Positions 7,317 to 16,001 of a DNA stretch of 40,751 nt are shown piece after piece; the first letter of the stretch is position 1; every line of letters starts with the position of its first letter. This DNA is from an uncultured Azospirillum sp. (lineage in GTDB: Bacteria > Pseudomonadota > Alphaproteobacteria > RF32 > CAG-239), in contig UQAB01000014.1 in NCBI GenBank assembly GCA_900538765.1, positions 1 through 40,751 on the forward strand, written 5' to 3'. A program made the translations under genes and the position numbers. The notes beneath the pieces are model-generated. The model saw only the letters and a program-made list of their open reading frames with translations, searched no databases and had not been told where the DNA came from.

Positions 7317-10300
7317 ATGTCACAACAAGTTAATGACGACATTCTTAATAAACGTGTCTATGGGGAAGATATCGATTCTCAAAGCACATGGCTGACAAAA
7401 AACCTGTATAAACTGATGATTTGGATAAGCATCATCTGGTTTGCCGTGGTACTGATTTATATTACGCAATTTTTCGGCTGGTCTAACCTGTTTTTAATGA
7501 TGCCGGACGAGTTCGGCGGTTTTATGGCCGGAATCACGCTGCCTTTGGCGATTATCTGGGTGGTTATGGCTTATATTGACCGCGGCACCAGCTTTAAGAA
7601 TGAAGCGCGTTTCCTCCGCGCTTATATGAATCAGCTGGTTTATCCGGAAGACGGCGGCGCGCAGACGGCAAAAGCCATGGCCGACGCCATCCGTTCACAG
7701 GTGGTCGAATTGCAGGAAGCTACCCGTCAGGCGACAGAGCAAACAGAGAAAATTCGTGATGAACTCGGCGGCCGGGTTGAAGATTTTTCCAAAATCGTTT
7801 CCGTACTTGATAATTATTCTTCGCGGACAGTGGGTGAACTGGCTCGGACAGTTAAGGAACTGGCCGGAAATTTGGATTCTATCAATGAGCGGACATTAAA
7901 TTCAACCGAAAATTTCCGCGCCTGCGTTACCAATCTGTCCTCTTCTTATGCCGAATTGCAAAAAGACACCGAAAACCTGCTTGTCAAAATTGCTCCGAAA
8001 GTCAACGATGTCCGCGCAACCTCCGTCGTCTTGAAAAGTACGTCGGATGAAACTTACAGCAGTCTGCTGAAAGCCAACGAACTGATTCGCGAGATGTCGG
8101 AAAAGTCAGCGGACAATATCAGCCGCGCTTCGGAAATGCTGAATGCGCAGATTGAACAGATTGAACAAAGTACGGCTCGCGCTGTCGACCGCTGTAAGGA
8201 TATGGGACAGGATTTGGAAAAGAATATTGCCTTGGTTGACGGCGTGATGACCGAACAAAACCGGCACTTGTTGGATAATGTCAAAATTCTGGAACAGGGC
8301 GGGGAGGTTGTCCGCCAAAAACTCTCCGAGCATGGTGCCCTTATCAGCGGCGAAGTCGATCGTATTATGACCAAAACGCATGCCATTGAGGAAAGCATAG
8401 CCTTACAGGTACGCGAACTGAGCGGCGTTTCTGAGGATGTTTACAGTTCCATGCTCAATGCCGAAAGTAATATTAAAGAACAGGCTGATAAGCTGCAGCG
8501 TACTTCCGAAATTGCTGTTGCTAATATCAACATTGTAGCAGGATCATTGGCGCAGGAAGCCTCAACTGTAGCCGAACTGGCTGACAAATCCATTCTCAAA
8601 ACAACGGAAATGACAGATGATTTGCTGGCTAAGCAGAATACGCTGGATGCCGTTTCGGCTGCTATTGTCAATAATATCAAAAATCTGTCGCAGGAATTGC
8701 GGGACAGGGCGGAGCAGGTTAAACTTGAAACGACGACGGCTGTTGAACAGTTTAACGCCGTTTCTGCTGCCATGAAGAAAAATGCCGACAATCTGTCGGA
8801 AGCGTCTTCCGTTGTCGTTGCTCAAAGCAAAGTCAGTGAAGCCGCTCTAGCGCAGCAGCAGCGCCATATCAGCGGCTCAGTCAGCCATATTGAGGAAATC
8901 AAGGGTGAATTGAAACGCGAAATGGACGAACTGATGCGCGCCGCCTCCCTGATGAATGAGAATGCGCTGGGAGCGGTCAGTGGTTTGAAAGAGCAGATGG
9001 AACAGGCACTGGCAGCGTCGGAATCAGTGGTTGAGCGCACCCGTTCCCTGAATTCAGAGCTTTATAATCAAAGTGAAAACTTTGTTAAGTCAACGGATAA
9101 TACTGTTGAAAAAATTGTCGGGCTGAATACGCTGCTGGATAAAAACTGCCAGCGTCTGGACAGTTTCTCTCATGATATTGAAGTCAGAACCTCAAATATT
9201 ATGAGCGCGGTAAACAAACAGGTTGACTTGATTGACCGCTCGACGGCAAGCAGCGAAAAAACACATAATGAGATTTTGAACAAATTCAGCCAGCAGAGCC
9301 AGATGTTTAACACGGTTGCCGAAGAAACGGTCAACTTTGTTTCCGATGTCGTCAAAGCCTTGGATGAAAAGGCCGAAACCGTCAGTATGCTATTCAAACA
9401 TCAGGAAAATGAGTTCTTTAATATCTGTGACCGCATTTCCGAAAATACCAACACCATCGGCGGTTCGCTCAAAAAACAAGTCGCCGTTATTGAACAAAGC
9501 GCCGACAGGGTCTTCTCCCGCTTAGCAATGTTGGAGGAAGACGCCAACAAACGCTCGCAGGCAATCAGCGACAATACCGACAAGTCAATCGAAAAGCTGG
9601 CTTTGCTTAATCAGGCTGTTGGCGAGCAGAATAAGGAAATTTCCGAATATATTGAGGGAATTAACGACAAACTCGGCACTGTTTCCGATAATTTTAACAG
9701 TCATATTACCGGCCTCAACAATGCGATGGACGGTATCAGACATGGCGCTGATGAGGTTGTTGCCGCTATTGTCAACAACTGTAGTCAGCTCAATGAAGCA
9801 AACGACAACCTGTCAACAAGAGGACAGAGCATTTCCGGTGTAATGGAAAGCCATGTCAAAAATCTTGATGCCGCTTTGGTTAAGACTAAAACGCAAGCTG
9901 AGATGATAAATGAAACGCTGGCCGGACAGATTGAAAGTCTGAGTGATATTGTCAATGTCGTGTCAACGCAGACCCGTCTGGGCGAGGCATCTTTGGCACA
10001 GCAGTATAAATATCTCTCTGATGCCTCTTCGGATATTGCCAAACGCATGACCGAAATCAATGAACAGTTTAAGGGAAATGCTGATCTTGTTTCCGATAAT
10101 GCCAATAAACTGTCTTATGAATTTGATGTTATCGGCGACAAGTTGATAAAACTCAGCGAAGAAGTCACCAAGAGTTCCAAAAACTCGGTCAAAAATCTGG
10201 AGCAGGTCGGAATGTCCCTCAGTCAGGCTTCTGATGACCTTAATGCTGTCATTGCTTCTTCCGGACAGAAAATCAACGGAATTATCAATGATTACCAAAA

Positions 10301-11279
10301 GAATGTCGCCGGGTTTAATACCGTGACGGCGGAAGCCAGCTCCGGCGTGGTTGAGATTAATAACCTCATTGCCCAGCAAAGCGACAAAATGCTGCAGTTG
10401 TCTGACGGCACCAAGGAACTGGTTGCGTATTTCAATACGGTTTTAAACGATACGTCAATCCAGCTTTCAGACCGCGCCAACCATGCCTATGACAAGGTAA
10501 AGGGATTGGGCGAAAGCCTGAAAAAGCTGAGTATCCAGCTTGAAGACACGACCAAGCAAAGTTCCCACAATATGGAAGACGCCGGCAACAAGCTCCGCGC
10601 CTCTTTGAGCGAAGCCGCTGCCAATGCCGAGCGTATCTCTAATGATATCCGTACGTCGGGAGATGTCTTCCTGAAACAGACAAATGTTTTGACCGCCGCC
10701 AGCACGGATACGATTGACAAGGTCAATACCGCTATCAGCGGGCTGCTTGACGTCACGCATAACTTTACCTCGCGCGGTGACGACATTTTGCAAAAGGCCA
10801 ACGGCTTTAACTCGCTGTTCAAAAAACAGCTTGAAACGCTGATTGACACCTCCACCAAGGCTGATATCAAAATCAAGGATTTGAATAAGGCTTATGAAGG
10901 CATCCGGGTTGACGTCTTCCTGCGTAATGCTTCGTACATTCTGGAAAAACTGGAAGCCGCCGCTGTCGACATCAGCCGCATTTTCAGCCCCGAAGTGGAA
11001 GAGGATTTGTGGAAGAAGTATTATAACGGCGATACGGCCGTCTTTGTCCGCCACCTTGCCAAATCCCTGAGCCGCAGCCAAATTATCGCCGTGAAAAACG
11101 AGTTTGAGAAAAACCTCGAATTCCGCGATATCGTCACTCGTTACCTGTCTGATTTTGAAAGCCTGGTTAACAAAGCGCGTGACAGTGAGAACTCGGGCAT
11201 GCTGCTGTCAGTTATCTCCGGCGCGGATGTCGGCAAGCTTTACTATGTTTTGGCAAAATCGCTTGACCGGATTAACTAA
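7317..11279 (+). CDS. large membrane-anchored coiled-coil protein, 1320 aa
   Basis: The protein starts with a short N-terminal segment, then two probable transmembrane helices (about 31-53 and 67-87). A very long helical region rich in Ala, Glu, Ser, Asn and Gln follows (about 100-1190), with repeated patterns such as EQIEQST and SxLNEAND resembling the coiled-coil part of chemoreceptors. A compact C-terminal segment (about 1200-1320) contains FSPEVEEDLWKKYYNGD and RHLAKSLSRSQI. There is no methyl-accepting hairpin tip, kinase or ATPase motif. The two-helix anchor plus giant coiled coil resembles polarity or scaffold proteins such as Caulobacter TipN in architecture only. The start at 7317 is preferred over an upstream TTG because GGGGA precedes it by 9 nt. 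It heads a run leading to dusB and trkA. Confidence 0.88.
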   Translation: MSQQVNDDILNKRVYGEDIDSQSTWLTKNLYKLMIWISIIWFAVVLIYITQFFGWSNLFLMMPDEFGGFMAGITLPLAIIWVVMAYIDRGTSFKNEARFLRAYMNQLVYPEDGGAQTAKAMADAIRSQVVELQEATRQATEQTEKIRDELGGRVEDFSKIVSVLDNYSSRTVGELARTVKELAGNLDSINERTLNSTENFRACVTNLSSSYAELQKDTENLLVKIAPKVNDVRATSVVLKSTSDETYSSLLKANELIREMSEKSADNISRASEMLNAQIEQIEQSTARAVDRCKDMGQDLEKNIALVDGVMTEQNRHLLDNVKILEQGGEVVRQKLSEHGALISGEVDRIMTKTHAIEESIALQVRELSGVSEDVYSSMLNAESNIKEQADKLQRTSEIAVANINIVAGSLAQEASTVAELADKSILKTTEMTDDLLAKQNTLDAVSAAIVNNIKNLSQELRDRAEQVKLETTTAVEQFNAVSAAMKKNADNLSEASSVVVAQSKVSEAALAQQQRHISGSVSHIEEIKGELKREMDELMRAASLMNENALGAVSGLKEQMEQALAASESVVERTRSLNSELYNQSENFVKSTDNTVEKIVGLNTLLDKNCQRLDSFSHDIEVRTSNIMSAVNKQVDLIDRSTASSEKTHNEILNKFSQQSQMFNTVAEETVNFVSDVVKALDEKAETVSMLFKHQENEFFNICDRISENTNTIGGSLKKQVAVIEQSADRVFSRLAMLEEDANKRSQAISDNTDKSIEKLALLNQAVGEQNKEISEYIEGINDKLGTVSDNFNSHITGLNNAMDGIRHGADEVVAAIVNNCSQLNEANDNLSTRGQSISGVMESHVKNLDAALVKTKTQAEMINETLAGQIESLSDIVNVVSTQTRLGEASLAQQYKYLSDASSDIAKRMTEINEQFKGNADLVSDNANKLSYEFDVIGDKLIKLSEEVTKSSKNSVKNLEQVGMSLSQASDDLNAVIASSGQKINGIINDYQKNVAGFNTVTAEASSGVVEINNLIAQQSDKMLQLSDGTKELVAYFNTVLNDTSIQLSDRANHAYDKVKGLGESLKKLSIQLEDTTKQSSHNMEDAGNKLRASLSEAAANAERISNDIRTSGDVFLKQTNVLTAASTDTIDKVNTAISGLLDVTHNFTSRGDDILQKANGFNSLFKKQLETLIDTSTKADIKIKDLNKAYEGIRVDVFLRNASYILEKLEAAAVDISRIFSPEVEEDLWKKYYNGDTAVFVRHLAKSLSRSQIIAVKNEFEKNLEFRDIVTRYLSDFESLVNKARDSENSGMLLSVISGADVGKLYYVLAKSLDRIN

Positions 11280-11296
11280 GGGCAGGGGCTTGATAA

Positions 11297-11653
11297 ATGG
11301 CATTGTCCTCCGCGCATAACCGGATGAACCTCAACGGGCTGCTGTCCGACATTTCCTCCTATGCCACCAAAATTAAAAACGGCAGGGGAGAGAAAACGGC
11401 ATCGCCTGCGGAAGAAAAATATTCCGGACAATCGCCACGGTATGAGCCTGAGGGAAAAGCGGCGCGTCTGGACGGCGGCTTAGCCTTTTCCGCCCAACAG
11501 CTTGCTTCTTCGGCTGAATATTACAAGTTCACCCGTCCGGAACGTTCTTATGCGCTGAACAGCTATAACACGGTCTTTAATGCCGACAAACCCGCAAAAA
11601 TCCGTTTGGATTTCATGCACGAATATAATCGCAATTTTGACTTTAAGATATAA
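11297..11653 (+). CDS. hypothetical protein, 118 aa
   Basis: I do not recognise this protein. It is polar and probably partly disordered in its first half (Ser, Lys, Glu, Pro-rich), with no signal peptide or membrane helix. The tail is RLDFMHEYNRNFDFKI. An AGGGG sequence lies 9 nt before the ATG, and the stop is immediately followed by the dusB ATG, so it sits inside the operon between the coiled-coil gene and dusB. Position and codon usage like its neighbours support it being real. Confidence 0.7.
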   Translation: MALSSAHNRMNLNGLLSDISSYATKIKNGRGEKTASPAEEKYSGQSPRYEPEGKAARLDGGLAFSAQQLASSAEYYKFTRPERSYALNSYNTVFNADKPAKIRLDFMHEYNRNFDFKI

Positions 11654-12628
11654 ATGATGAAAATTTTGGATTTTGACAGCAACGTATTTATGGCGCCGAT
11701 GGCCGGCATAACCGATAAGCCGCTGCGCCGCCTGACAGCCTCGCTCGGGCCGGGAACGATTGTTTCCGAAATGGTTGCCGTCAATGCCATCCAGCGCAAA
11801 AATCCTAAAACATACCGCATTGCCGATGTCCGCGACGAGCCTTATCCTGTTGTAGTACAGCTTGTCGGCGGCGACCCCGTCCTTTTCGGAGAAGCTGTGC
11901 GCCTGGCAGAGGAATTGGGCGCCCGCTCCATAGATATCAACATGGGCTGCCCGGTGAAAAAAATTGTAAATAATAAGTCTGGCTCATATTTAATGAAAGA
12001 CTTGAAGCTAGCTTCGGAAATAATTGAAACTGCGGTAAAATCAACAAAACTTAAAGTTAGCGTAAAGTTTCGCAAAGGCTGGGATATGAACAGCGTCAAC
12101 GCGGTGGAATTTGCAAGGATGTGTGAAGACAGCGGTGCTGCTTATCTGACAGTGCATGGCCGGACGCGCAGTGCTTTTTATTCGGGAGAAGCCGATTGGG
12201 ACATTATTTGCCGTGTCAAGCAGACTGTAAAAATTCCGGTTATCGGCAACGGCGATATTGCCACCCCCTATGATGCCGAACGGATGATAAAAGAAACCGG
12301 TGTTGACGGTGTTATGATTGGCCGTGCCTGTCTCGGCAATCCCTGGTTGATAAGCCAAACTCACCGTTATCTGAACGAGGGTGTTGAGCCTCAGCCTATT
12401 CCCGTCAGCGAAATCAAGGCCTTTCTGCTGAAGCACATTCAGGAGTTGTCCGCTTATTACGGACAGGACATGGGACTGGCTATTTCCCGCAAGTTTGTCT
12501 GCTGGTATTGCAAAAATCTGCGAGATGCCAAACGTTTTCGGGAAATATATACCAAACTCAACGATTATGATGCGGCCATGAAAGCCATTGATGAATATTT
12601 TGACAGTTTTGCAGGTGAAGAACGATGA
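11654..12628 (+). CDS. dusB: tRNA-dihydrouridine synthase B
   Basis: DusB is an FMN enzyme that reduces uridine to dihydrouridine in the D-loop of tRNA. The 324-residue product has the TIM-barrel motifs of the family: MAPMAGITDKPLRRL, VVQLVGGDP, SIDINMGCPVKKI with the catalytic Cys, VKFRKGWD, LTVHGRTRSAFYSG, IPVIGNGDI and GVMIGRACLGNPW. In alphaproteobacteria this gene (also called nifR3) normally precedes ntrBC; here it overlaps trkA by ATGA. Two ATGs are adjacent (11654, 11657); either could serve. Confidence 0.95.
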   Translation: MMKILDFDSNVFMAPMAGITDKPLRRLTASLGPGTIVSEMVAVNAIQRKNPKTYRIADVRDEPYPVVVQLVGGDPVLFGEAVRLAEELGARSIDINMGCPVKKIVNNKSGSYLMKDLKLASEIIETAVKSTKLKVSVKFRKGWDMNSVNAVEFARMCEDSGAAYLTVHGRTRSAFYSGEADWDIICRVKQTVKIPVIGNGDIATPYDAERMIKETGVDGVMIGRACLGNPWLISQTHRYLNEGVEPQPIPVSEIKAFLLKHIQELSAYYGQDMGLAISRKFVCWYCKNLRDAKRFREIYTKLNDYDAAMKAIDEYFDSFAGEER

Positions 12629-13983
12629 GAATAATTGTTTGCGGAGCAGGGCGTATCGGAAAGAGTATCGTCAGCTATTTGAGCCAGGGAAACAACGATA
12701 TTGTCGTGATTGACAATGATCAGCGCCGCCTGGATGAAATCTCCAAGGAATGGGATGTTATGCCCATCTTAGGCCCGGCTTCCCACCCGGAAATCCTTGA
12801 AAAGGCTGGTGCCATGAATGCTGATTTGATTCTGGCGCTGACTAATGTTGATGAAGTCAATCTGATTGCCTGCCAGGTGGCTGATTATCTGTTCCATGTC
12901 CGCAAAAAAATTGCCCGTATCGATTCTAAGGACTTTATGGATCCGTTGTGGTGCGAACTCTTTAACGAACGCAATATTCCCATTGACTTGATGATTTCCC
13001 CGGACATTGAAATAGCCAAAGCCATTTATTCAATCATCAAAATCCCCGGCACATCGTCGGTTATGCCATTGTATGACAAAAAGCTTTTTCTGCTTTCAAT
13101 CAGGTGCGTTGATGCCTGTCCGCTGCTCAAAACCCCGCTTGAGCATATTGAAATGGCGGCGCCGGACCTCAAGATTTCCCCGGTCAGCGTTGTCCGTAAC
13201 GGCAAAAACTTCATCCCCGGCGCGGATTTTACGCTGGAAAGCGGTGATGAACTCTATTTCTTGGTTGAAGAAGATAAAATTGACGATGCGATTCACAACT
13301 TCGGTATGGATCGTCCGGCCAATGAAAAAATCCTGATTTTCGGCGGCAACCTGATTTCTCAGTTTCTGGCTAAAAAACTAGGCCGCGATGATAGTATTAC
13401 CAGCTGCAAAATCATTGACGAAGACCAAAACAGCGCCCGCCAGCTGGCTCGAACATTAGACAATGCAACCATTATTTATGGTGAGATGATGAGCGATGTC
13501 ATTTTGGATGAAGCCGGCGTCGGTGAAGCGGATGTGACGGTTTCTGCCACCTTGAAGGACAAAGACAACCTGCTGGCCTCGCTGATTGCCCGCAAAAACG
13601 GCGCCCGTTCAACAATTTCACTGGTCAATTCTCGAGCTTATAATACGCTGGTCAGCAATTTCAGCGACAGTATTATCGTCGACAGCTCTTCCGTAACAGT
13701 TTCCGCTATTTTAAAAGAACTGCGCAAAGCCAGAATCAGCAAGGCTTATTCGCTTGGCCGCGGCTTTGGTGAAGTCTGGGAAATAAAAATTGATGAGAAT
13801 TCCTCAATAATTGATAAAAAAGTCATTGAACTTGATTTGCCGGAAAACAGCAAAATCTGCGCCATCTGCCGTGGGGAAGAAATCATTTATCCGACTTTGT
13901 ACGATAAGATTTTTGAAGGCGACAGTGTCATCTTGTTCACCAGTTCCAAAGCCGTGCGCAAAGTCGAAAAAATATTTTCATAA
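12625..13983 (+). CDS. trkA: Trk potassium uptake system NAD-binding subunit TrkA
   Basis: TrkA is the cytosolic, NAD(H)-binding regulator of the Trk potassium uptake channel. The 452-residue protein has two repeats of RCK-N plus RCK-C. The first starts with IIVCGAGRIGKSIVSYL and has VIDNDQRRLDEI; the second starts near residue 233 with ILIFGGNLISQFLAKKL. The segment ALTNVDEVNLIACQVA is typical. The second Rossmann motif (GGNLIS) is less canonical, as is common in TrkA. Its start overlaps the dusB stop. In many alphaproteobacteria trkA follows ntrX and precedes hfq; the hfq side of that order is kept here. Confidence 0.95.
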   Translation: MRIIVCGAGRIGKSIVSYLSQGNNDIVVIDNDQRRLDEISKEWDVMPILGPASHPEILEKAGAMNADLILALTNVDEVNLIACQVADYLFHVRKKIARIDSKDFMDPLWCELFNERNIPIDLMISPDIEIAKAIYSIIKIPGTSSVMPLYDKKLFLLSIRCVDACPLLKTPLEHIEMAAPDLKISPVSVVRNGKNFIPGADFTLESGDELYFLVEEDKIDDAIHNFGMDRPANEKILIFGGNLISQFLAKKLGRDDSITSCKIIDEDQNSARQLARTLDNATIIYGEMMSDVILDEAGVGEADVTVSATLKDKDNLLASLIARKNGARSTISLVNSRAYNTLVSNFSDSIIVDSSSVTVSAILKELRKARISKAYSLGRGFGEVWEIKIDENSSIIDKKVIELDLPENSKICAICRGEEIIYPTLYDKIFEGDSVILFTSSKAVRKVEKIFS

Positions 13984-13991
13984 TAAAAGTC

Positions 13992-14020
13992 TTTACTATT
14001 TGATGTAAACGGCTTACATT
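13992..14020 (+). promoter_or_regulatory. putative hfq promoter
   Basis: TTTACT (13992-13997) and TACATT (14015-14020) are 17 nt apart. Transcription would begin near 14027, at the foot of a perfect hairpin. Function is inferred from spacing. Confidence 0.45.
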
Positions 14021-14025
14021 ACTAA

Positions 14026-14052
14026 CGATTTCTCCCTGTGAGGGAGAAATCG
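14026..14052 (+). promoter_or_regulatory. perfect 12-bp stem-loop in the hfq leader
   Basis: CGATTTCTCCCT (14026-14037) pairs perfectly with AGGGAGAAATCG (14041-14052) around a GTG loop. No T-run follows, so it is not a standard terminator for trkA. It ends 28 nt before the hfq ATG and would sit at the extreme 5' end of an mRNA made from the putative promoter. Confidence 0.8.
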
Positions 14053-14080
14053 GGCAATAATAAATAAGAAGGATAAGCAA

Positions 14081-14317
14081 ATGTCTCAAAATGTTCAGGA
14101 AGATTTCTTAAACGACCTCCGCCAGAATAAAATTTCCGTGACGGTTTTTCTCGTCAACGGTGTCAAATTGCAGGGAATTATCACCTGGTTTGACGATTTT
14201 TCGTTGCTATTGCGGAGAGATGGACATACCCAGCTTATTTACAAGCACGCTGTTTCAACAATTATGCCGAGCACAGCCGTTGAAGTCGAGCTTCCGGCCG
14301 CCGATTCTAAAGAGTAA
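14081..14317 (+). CDS. hfq: RNA chaperone Hfq
   Basis: Hfq is a hexameric Sm-like protein that helps small RNAs pair with mRNAs. The 78-residue product has the Sm1 motif (FLVNGVKLQGIITWFDDFSLLL) and the Sm2 motif YKHAVSTIMPS, with the U-binding Gln and Lys positions (FLNDLRQ, KLQG) and the YKH triad in place. The C-terminal tail is short, as in other alphaproteobacteria. An AAGGA site lies about 7 nt before the ATG. hflX follows after 3 nt, the usual hfq-hflX pair. The strong leader hairpin may affect its expression. Confidence 0.97.
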   Translation: MSQNVQEDFLNDLRQNKISVTVFLVNGVKLQGIITWFDDFSLLLRRDGHTQLIYKHAVSTIMPSTAVEVELPAADSKE

Positions 14318-14320
14318 TCT

Positions 14321-15625
14321 TTGACAGAGTTCCAGATAAACGAAAAAAAGCAAACCCGCGCCTGTGTCGTTTTTCCTAATGTTTTAAGCAGCAAGGTTCA
14401 GCTTTCGCCCGAAGCGCGGCTTGAAGAAGCCGTCGGCTTGGCTTTGGCCATTGATTTGGATGTGGCGCATTCCGAACAGGTCAAACTCCGCGAAATCAAA
14501 CCGGGCGCTCTTTTCGGGCAAGGATATATTGACCGACTGACAGCCCTGTTTGCGGAAAAAGAACTTGATTTATTGGTGGTTGACGCGTCGCTGACGCCGA
14601 TACAACAGCGCAATTTGGAAAAGAAGCTGAAAGCCAAAGTTATTGACCGGACGGCGCTGATATTGGAAATCTTCGGCGAAAGGGCGCATACCCGGGAGGG
14701 CAAACTCCAGGTCGAACTGGCGCACCTCACTTATCAGCGCAGCCGTTTGGTTCGCAGTTGGACACACCTTGAGCGTCAGCGCGGCGGCGCCGGCTTTCTC
14801 GGCGGCCCCGGTGAAACACAGATTGAGCTTGACCGCCGTATTATCGACGACAAAATCGTGCGTATCAAAAAAGAGCTGGAAAAAGTAAAGAAAACCCGCG
14901 AGCTGCAACGCGGTTCCCGCCGCAAAATTCCTTATCCGGTCGTTGCTTTGGTCGGTTATACCAATGCCGGAAAATCCTCAGTGTTTAACCGTCTGACCGA
15001 TGCAAAGGTTTTTGCCAAAGACCTGTTGTTCGCTACGCTTGACCCGACCATGCGCCGCCTCAAGCTGCCTTCCGGCCGCGAAATCATCTTGTCGGATACC
15101 GTTGGCTTTATTTCTGACTTGCCGCATGAGCTGATTATGTCTTTTCGCGCCACGCTGGAGGAGGTTCTGGAAGCAGACATTATTGTCCATGTTCGGGATA
15201 TGGCAAATCCCAATACGCTTTTGCAAAAGAAAGACGTTTTGGCCGTACTGTCCAGCCTGGGCTTGAAAAACATTGAAAATGAAGAAAATTACATCGAACT
15301 GCTTAATAAAGTAGATTTATTATCACCGGCGGATAAACACTATATTGAAGAAATTTCTGCCCGTAACGGCAATCTGATTCCGACCTCCGCCCAGACAGGG
15401 GAGGGCATGCCGCAGTTCTTGAACAAAATTGAAGAGAAACTGTCCCGCCGGTATTTGACTGAAAAAGTGCGTATTCCGGTTTCTGATGGCAAAACAATCG
15501 CTTGGCTCCATCAAAACGCCGAAGTTCTGAAAGAAGAATTTCGCAATGAAACAGCCGTGATGACAATTAAAATCTCTGCGGCTGATTTCTCCCGACTGCA
15601 AAGCAAACTTAACACGGCATCTTAA
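14321..15625 (+). CDS. hflX: ribosome-associated GTPase HflX
   Basis: HflX is a GTPase that binds the 50S subunit and splits stalled or stress-arrested ribosomes. The 434-residue protein has the N-terminal HflX domain (LTPIQQRNLEKKLKAKVIDR, TREGKLQVELAHLTYQ, then GGPGETQIELDRR) and a G domain with GYTNAGKSS (G1, about 222), SDTVGFI (G3) and LNKVDLL (G4). The start is a TTG with AAGAG 6 nt upstream; no in-frame ATG is nearby. It is translationally close to hfq. Confidence 0.95.
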   Translation: MTEFQINEKKQTRACVVFPNVLSSKVQLSPEARLEEAVGLALAIDLDVAHSEQVKLREIKPGALFGQGYIDRLTALFAEKELDLLVVDASLTPIQQRNLEKKLKAKVIDRTALILEIFGERAHTREGKLQVELAHLTYQRSRLVRSWTHLERQRGGAGFLGGPGETQIELDRRIIDDKIVRIKKELEKVKKTRELQRGSRRKIPYPVVALVGYTNAGKSSVFNRLTDAKVFAKDLLFATLDPTMRRLKLPSGREIILSDTVGFISDLPHELIMSFRATLEEVLEADIIVHVRDMANPNTLLQKKDVLAVLSSLGLKNIENEENYIELLNKVDLLSPADKHYIEEISARNGNLIPTSAQTGEGMPQFLNKIEEKLSRRYLTEKVRIPVSDGKTIAWLHQNAEVLKEEFRNETAVMTIKISAADFSRLQSKLNTAS

Positions 15626-15947
15626 ATCTCATTTTCCCAATCGCCAACTATCTACCCGAATGTCATGCCGAACTTGTTTGTCCTCGACAAGCTCGTTCAT
15701 CACATAAGTCTCTGTCTGCGCTGATGCTTGCCAATCGCCAACTATCGACTCCAGAGTCTAAATCAAGCCCCCAACCAAGTAAAAGAATTTCTCGCTCCGC
15801 TCGTCACACCCACCCTAACCCTCCCTACCTTAGGGAGGGAACCGGATAGTACTTGTTTGAGGATAATTTAAAAATAAAAAATCCATATTTTCCGCCCGTC
15901 TTTATAGTCTGTTTGTCATTTTTTTCTTAATTCAATAAAATTAATAT
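15626..15947. other. gene-free intergenic region with short repeats
   Basis: No convincing gene lies here. It holds two direct copies of CCAATCGCCAACTATC (15637-15652 and 15731-15746), a stretch with TGTCATGCCGAACTTG, and a C-rich palindromic block (15804-15842) that recurs inverted near 24219. No terminator with a T-run was seen after hflX. The downstream edge carries the promoter of the next gene. Confidence 0.6.
15804..15842 (+). repeat. C-rich palindromic repeat, copy A
   Basis: The block contains CCCACCCTAACCCTCCCTAC followed by CTTAGGGAGGG, so its right half folds as CCCTCCCTA/TAGGGAGGG-like arms. A closely similar block occurs in opposite orientation at 24219-24254. Confidence 0.65.
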
Positions 15948-15976
15948 TTGATTTGTACTTTCATTCCTGTTATAAT
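15948..15976 (+). promoter_or_regulatory. promoter of the secreted Cys-rich gene
   Basis: TTGATT (15948-15953) and a perfect TATAAT (15971-15976) are 17 nt apart, 25 nt upstream of the start codon. Confidence 0.7.
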
Positions 15977-16001
15977 AACAAAAAAATACAGGAGAATAAA
16001 C

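Noticed and set aside
9963..11081. Long minus-strand open frames inside the coiled-coil gene
   Set aside because: They have biased, repetitive composition opposite a long helical coding region and no start signals.
14026..14052. Rho-independent terminator for trkA
   Set aside because: The stem is strong but no T-run follows on the plus strand; a leader element for hfq fits better.
15637..15746. Possible CRISPR array from repeated CCAATCGCCAACTATC
   Set aside because: There are only two copies, spacing is about 78 bp, no cas genes are present, and the flanks resemble dispersed repeats.
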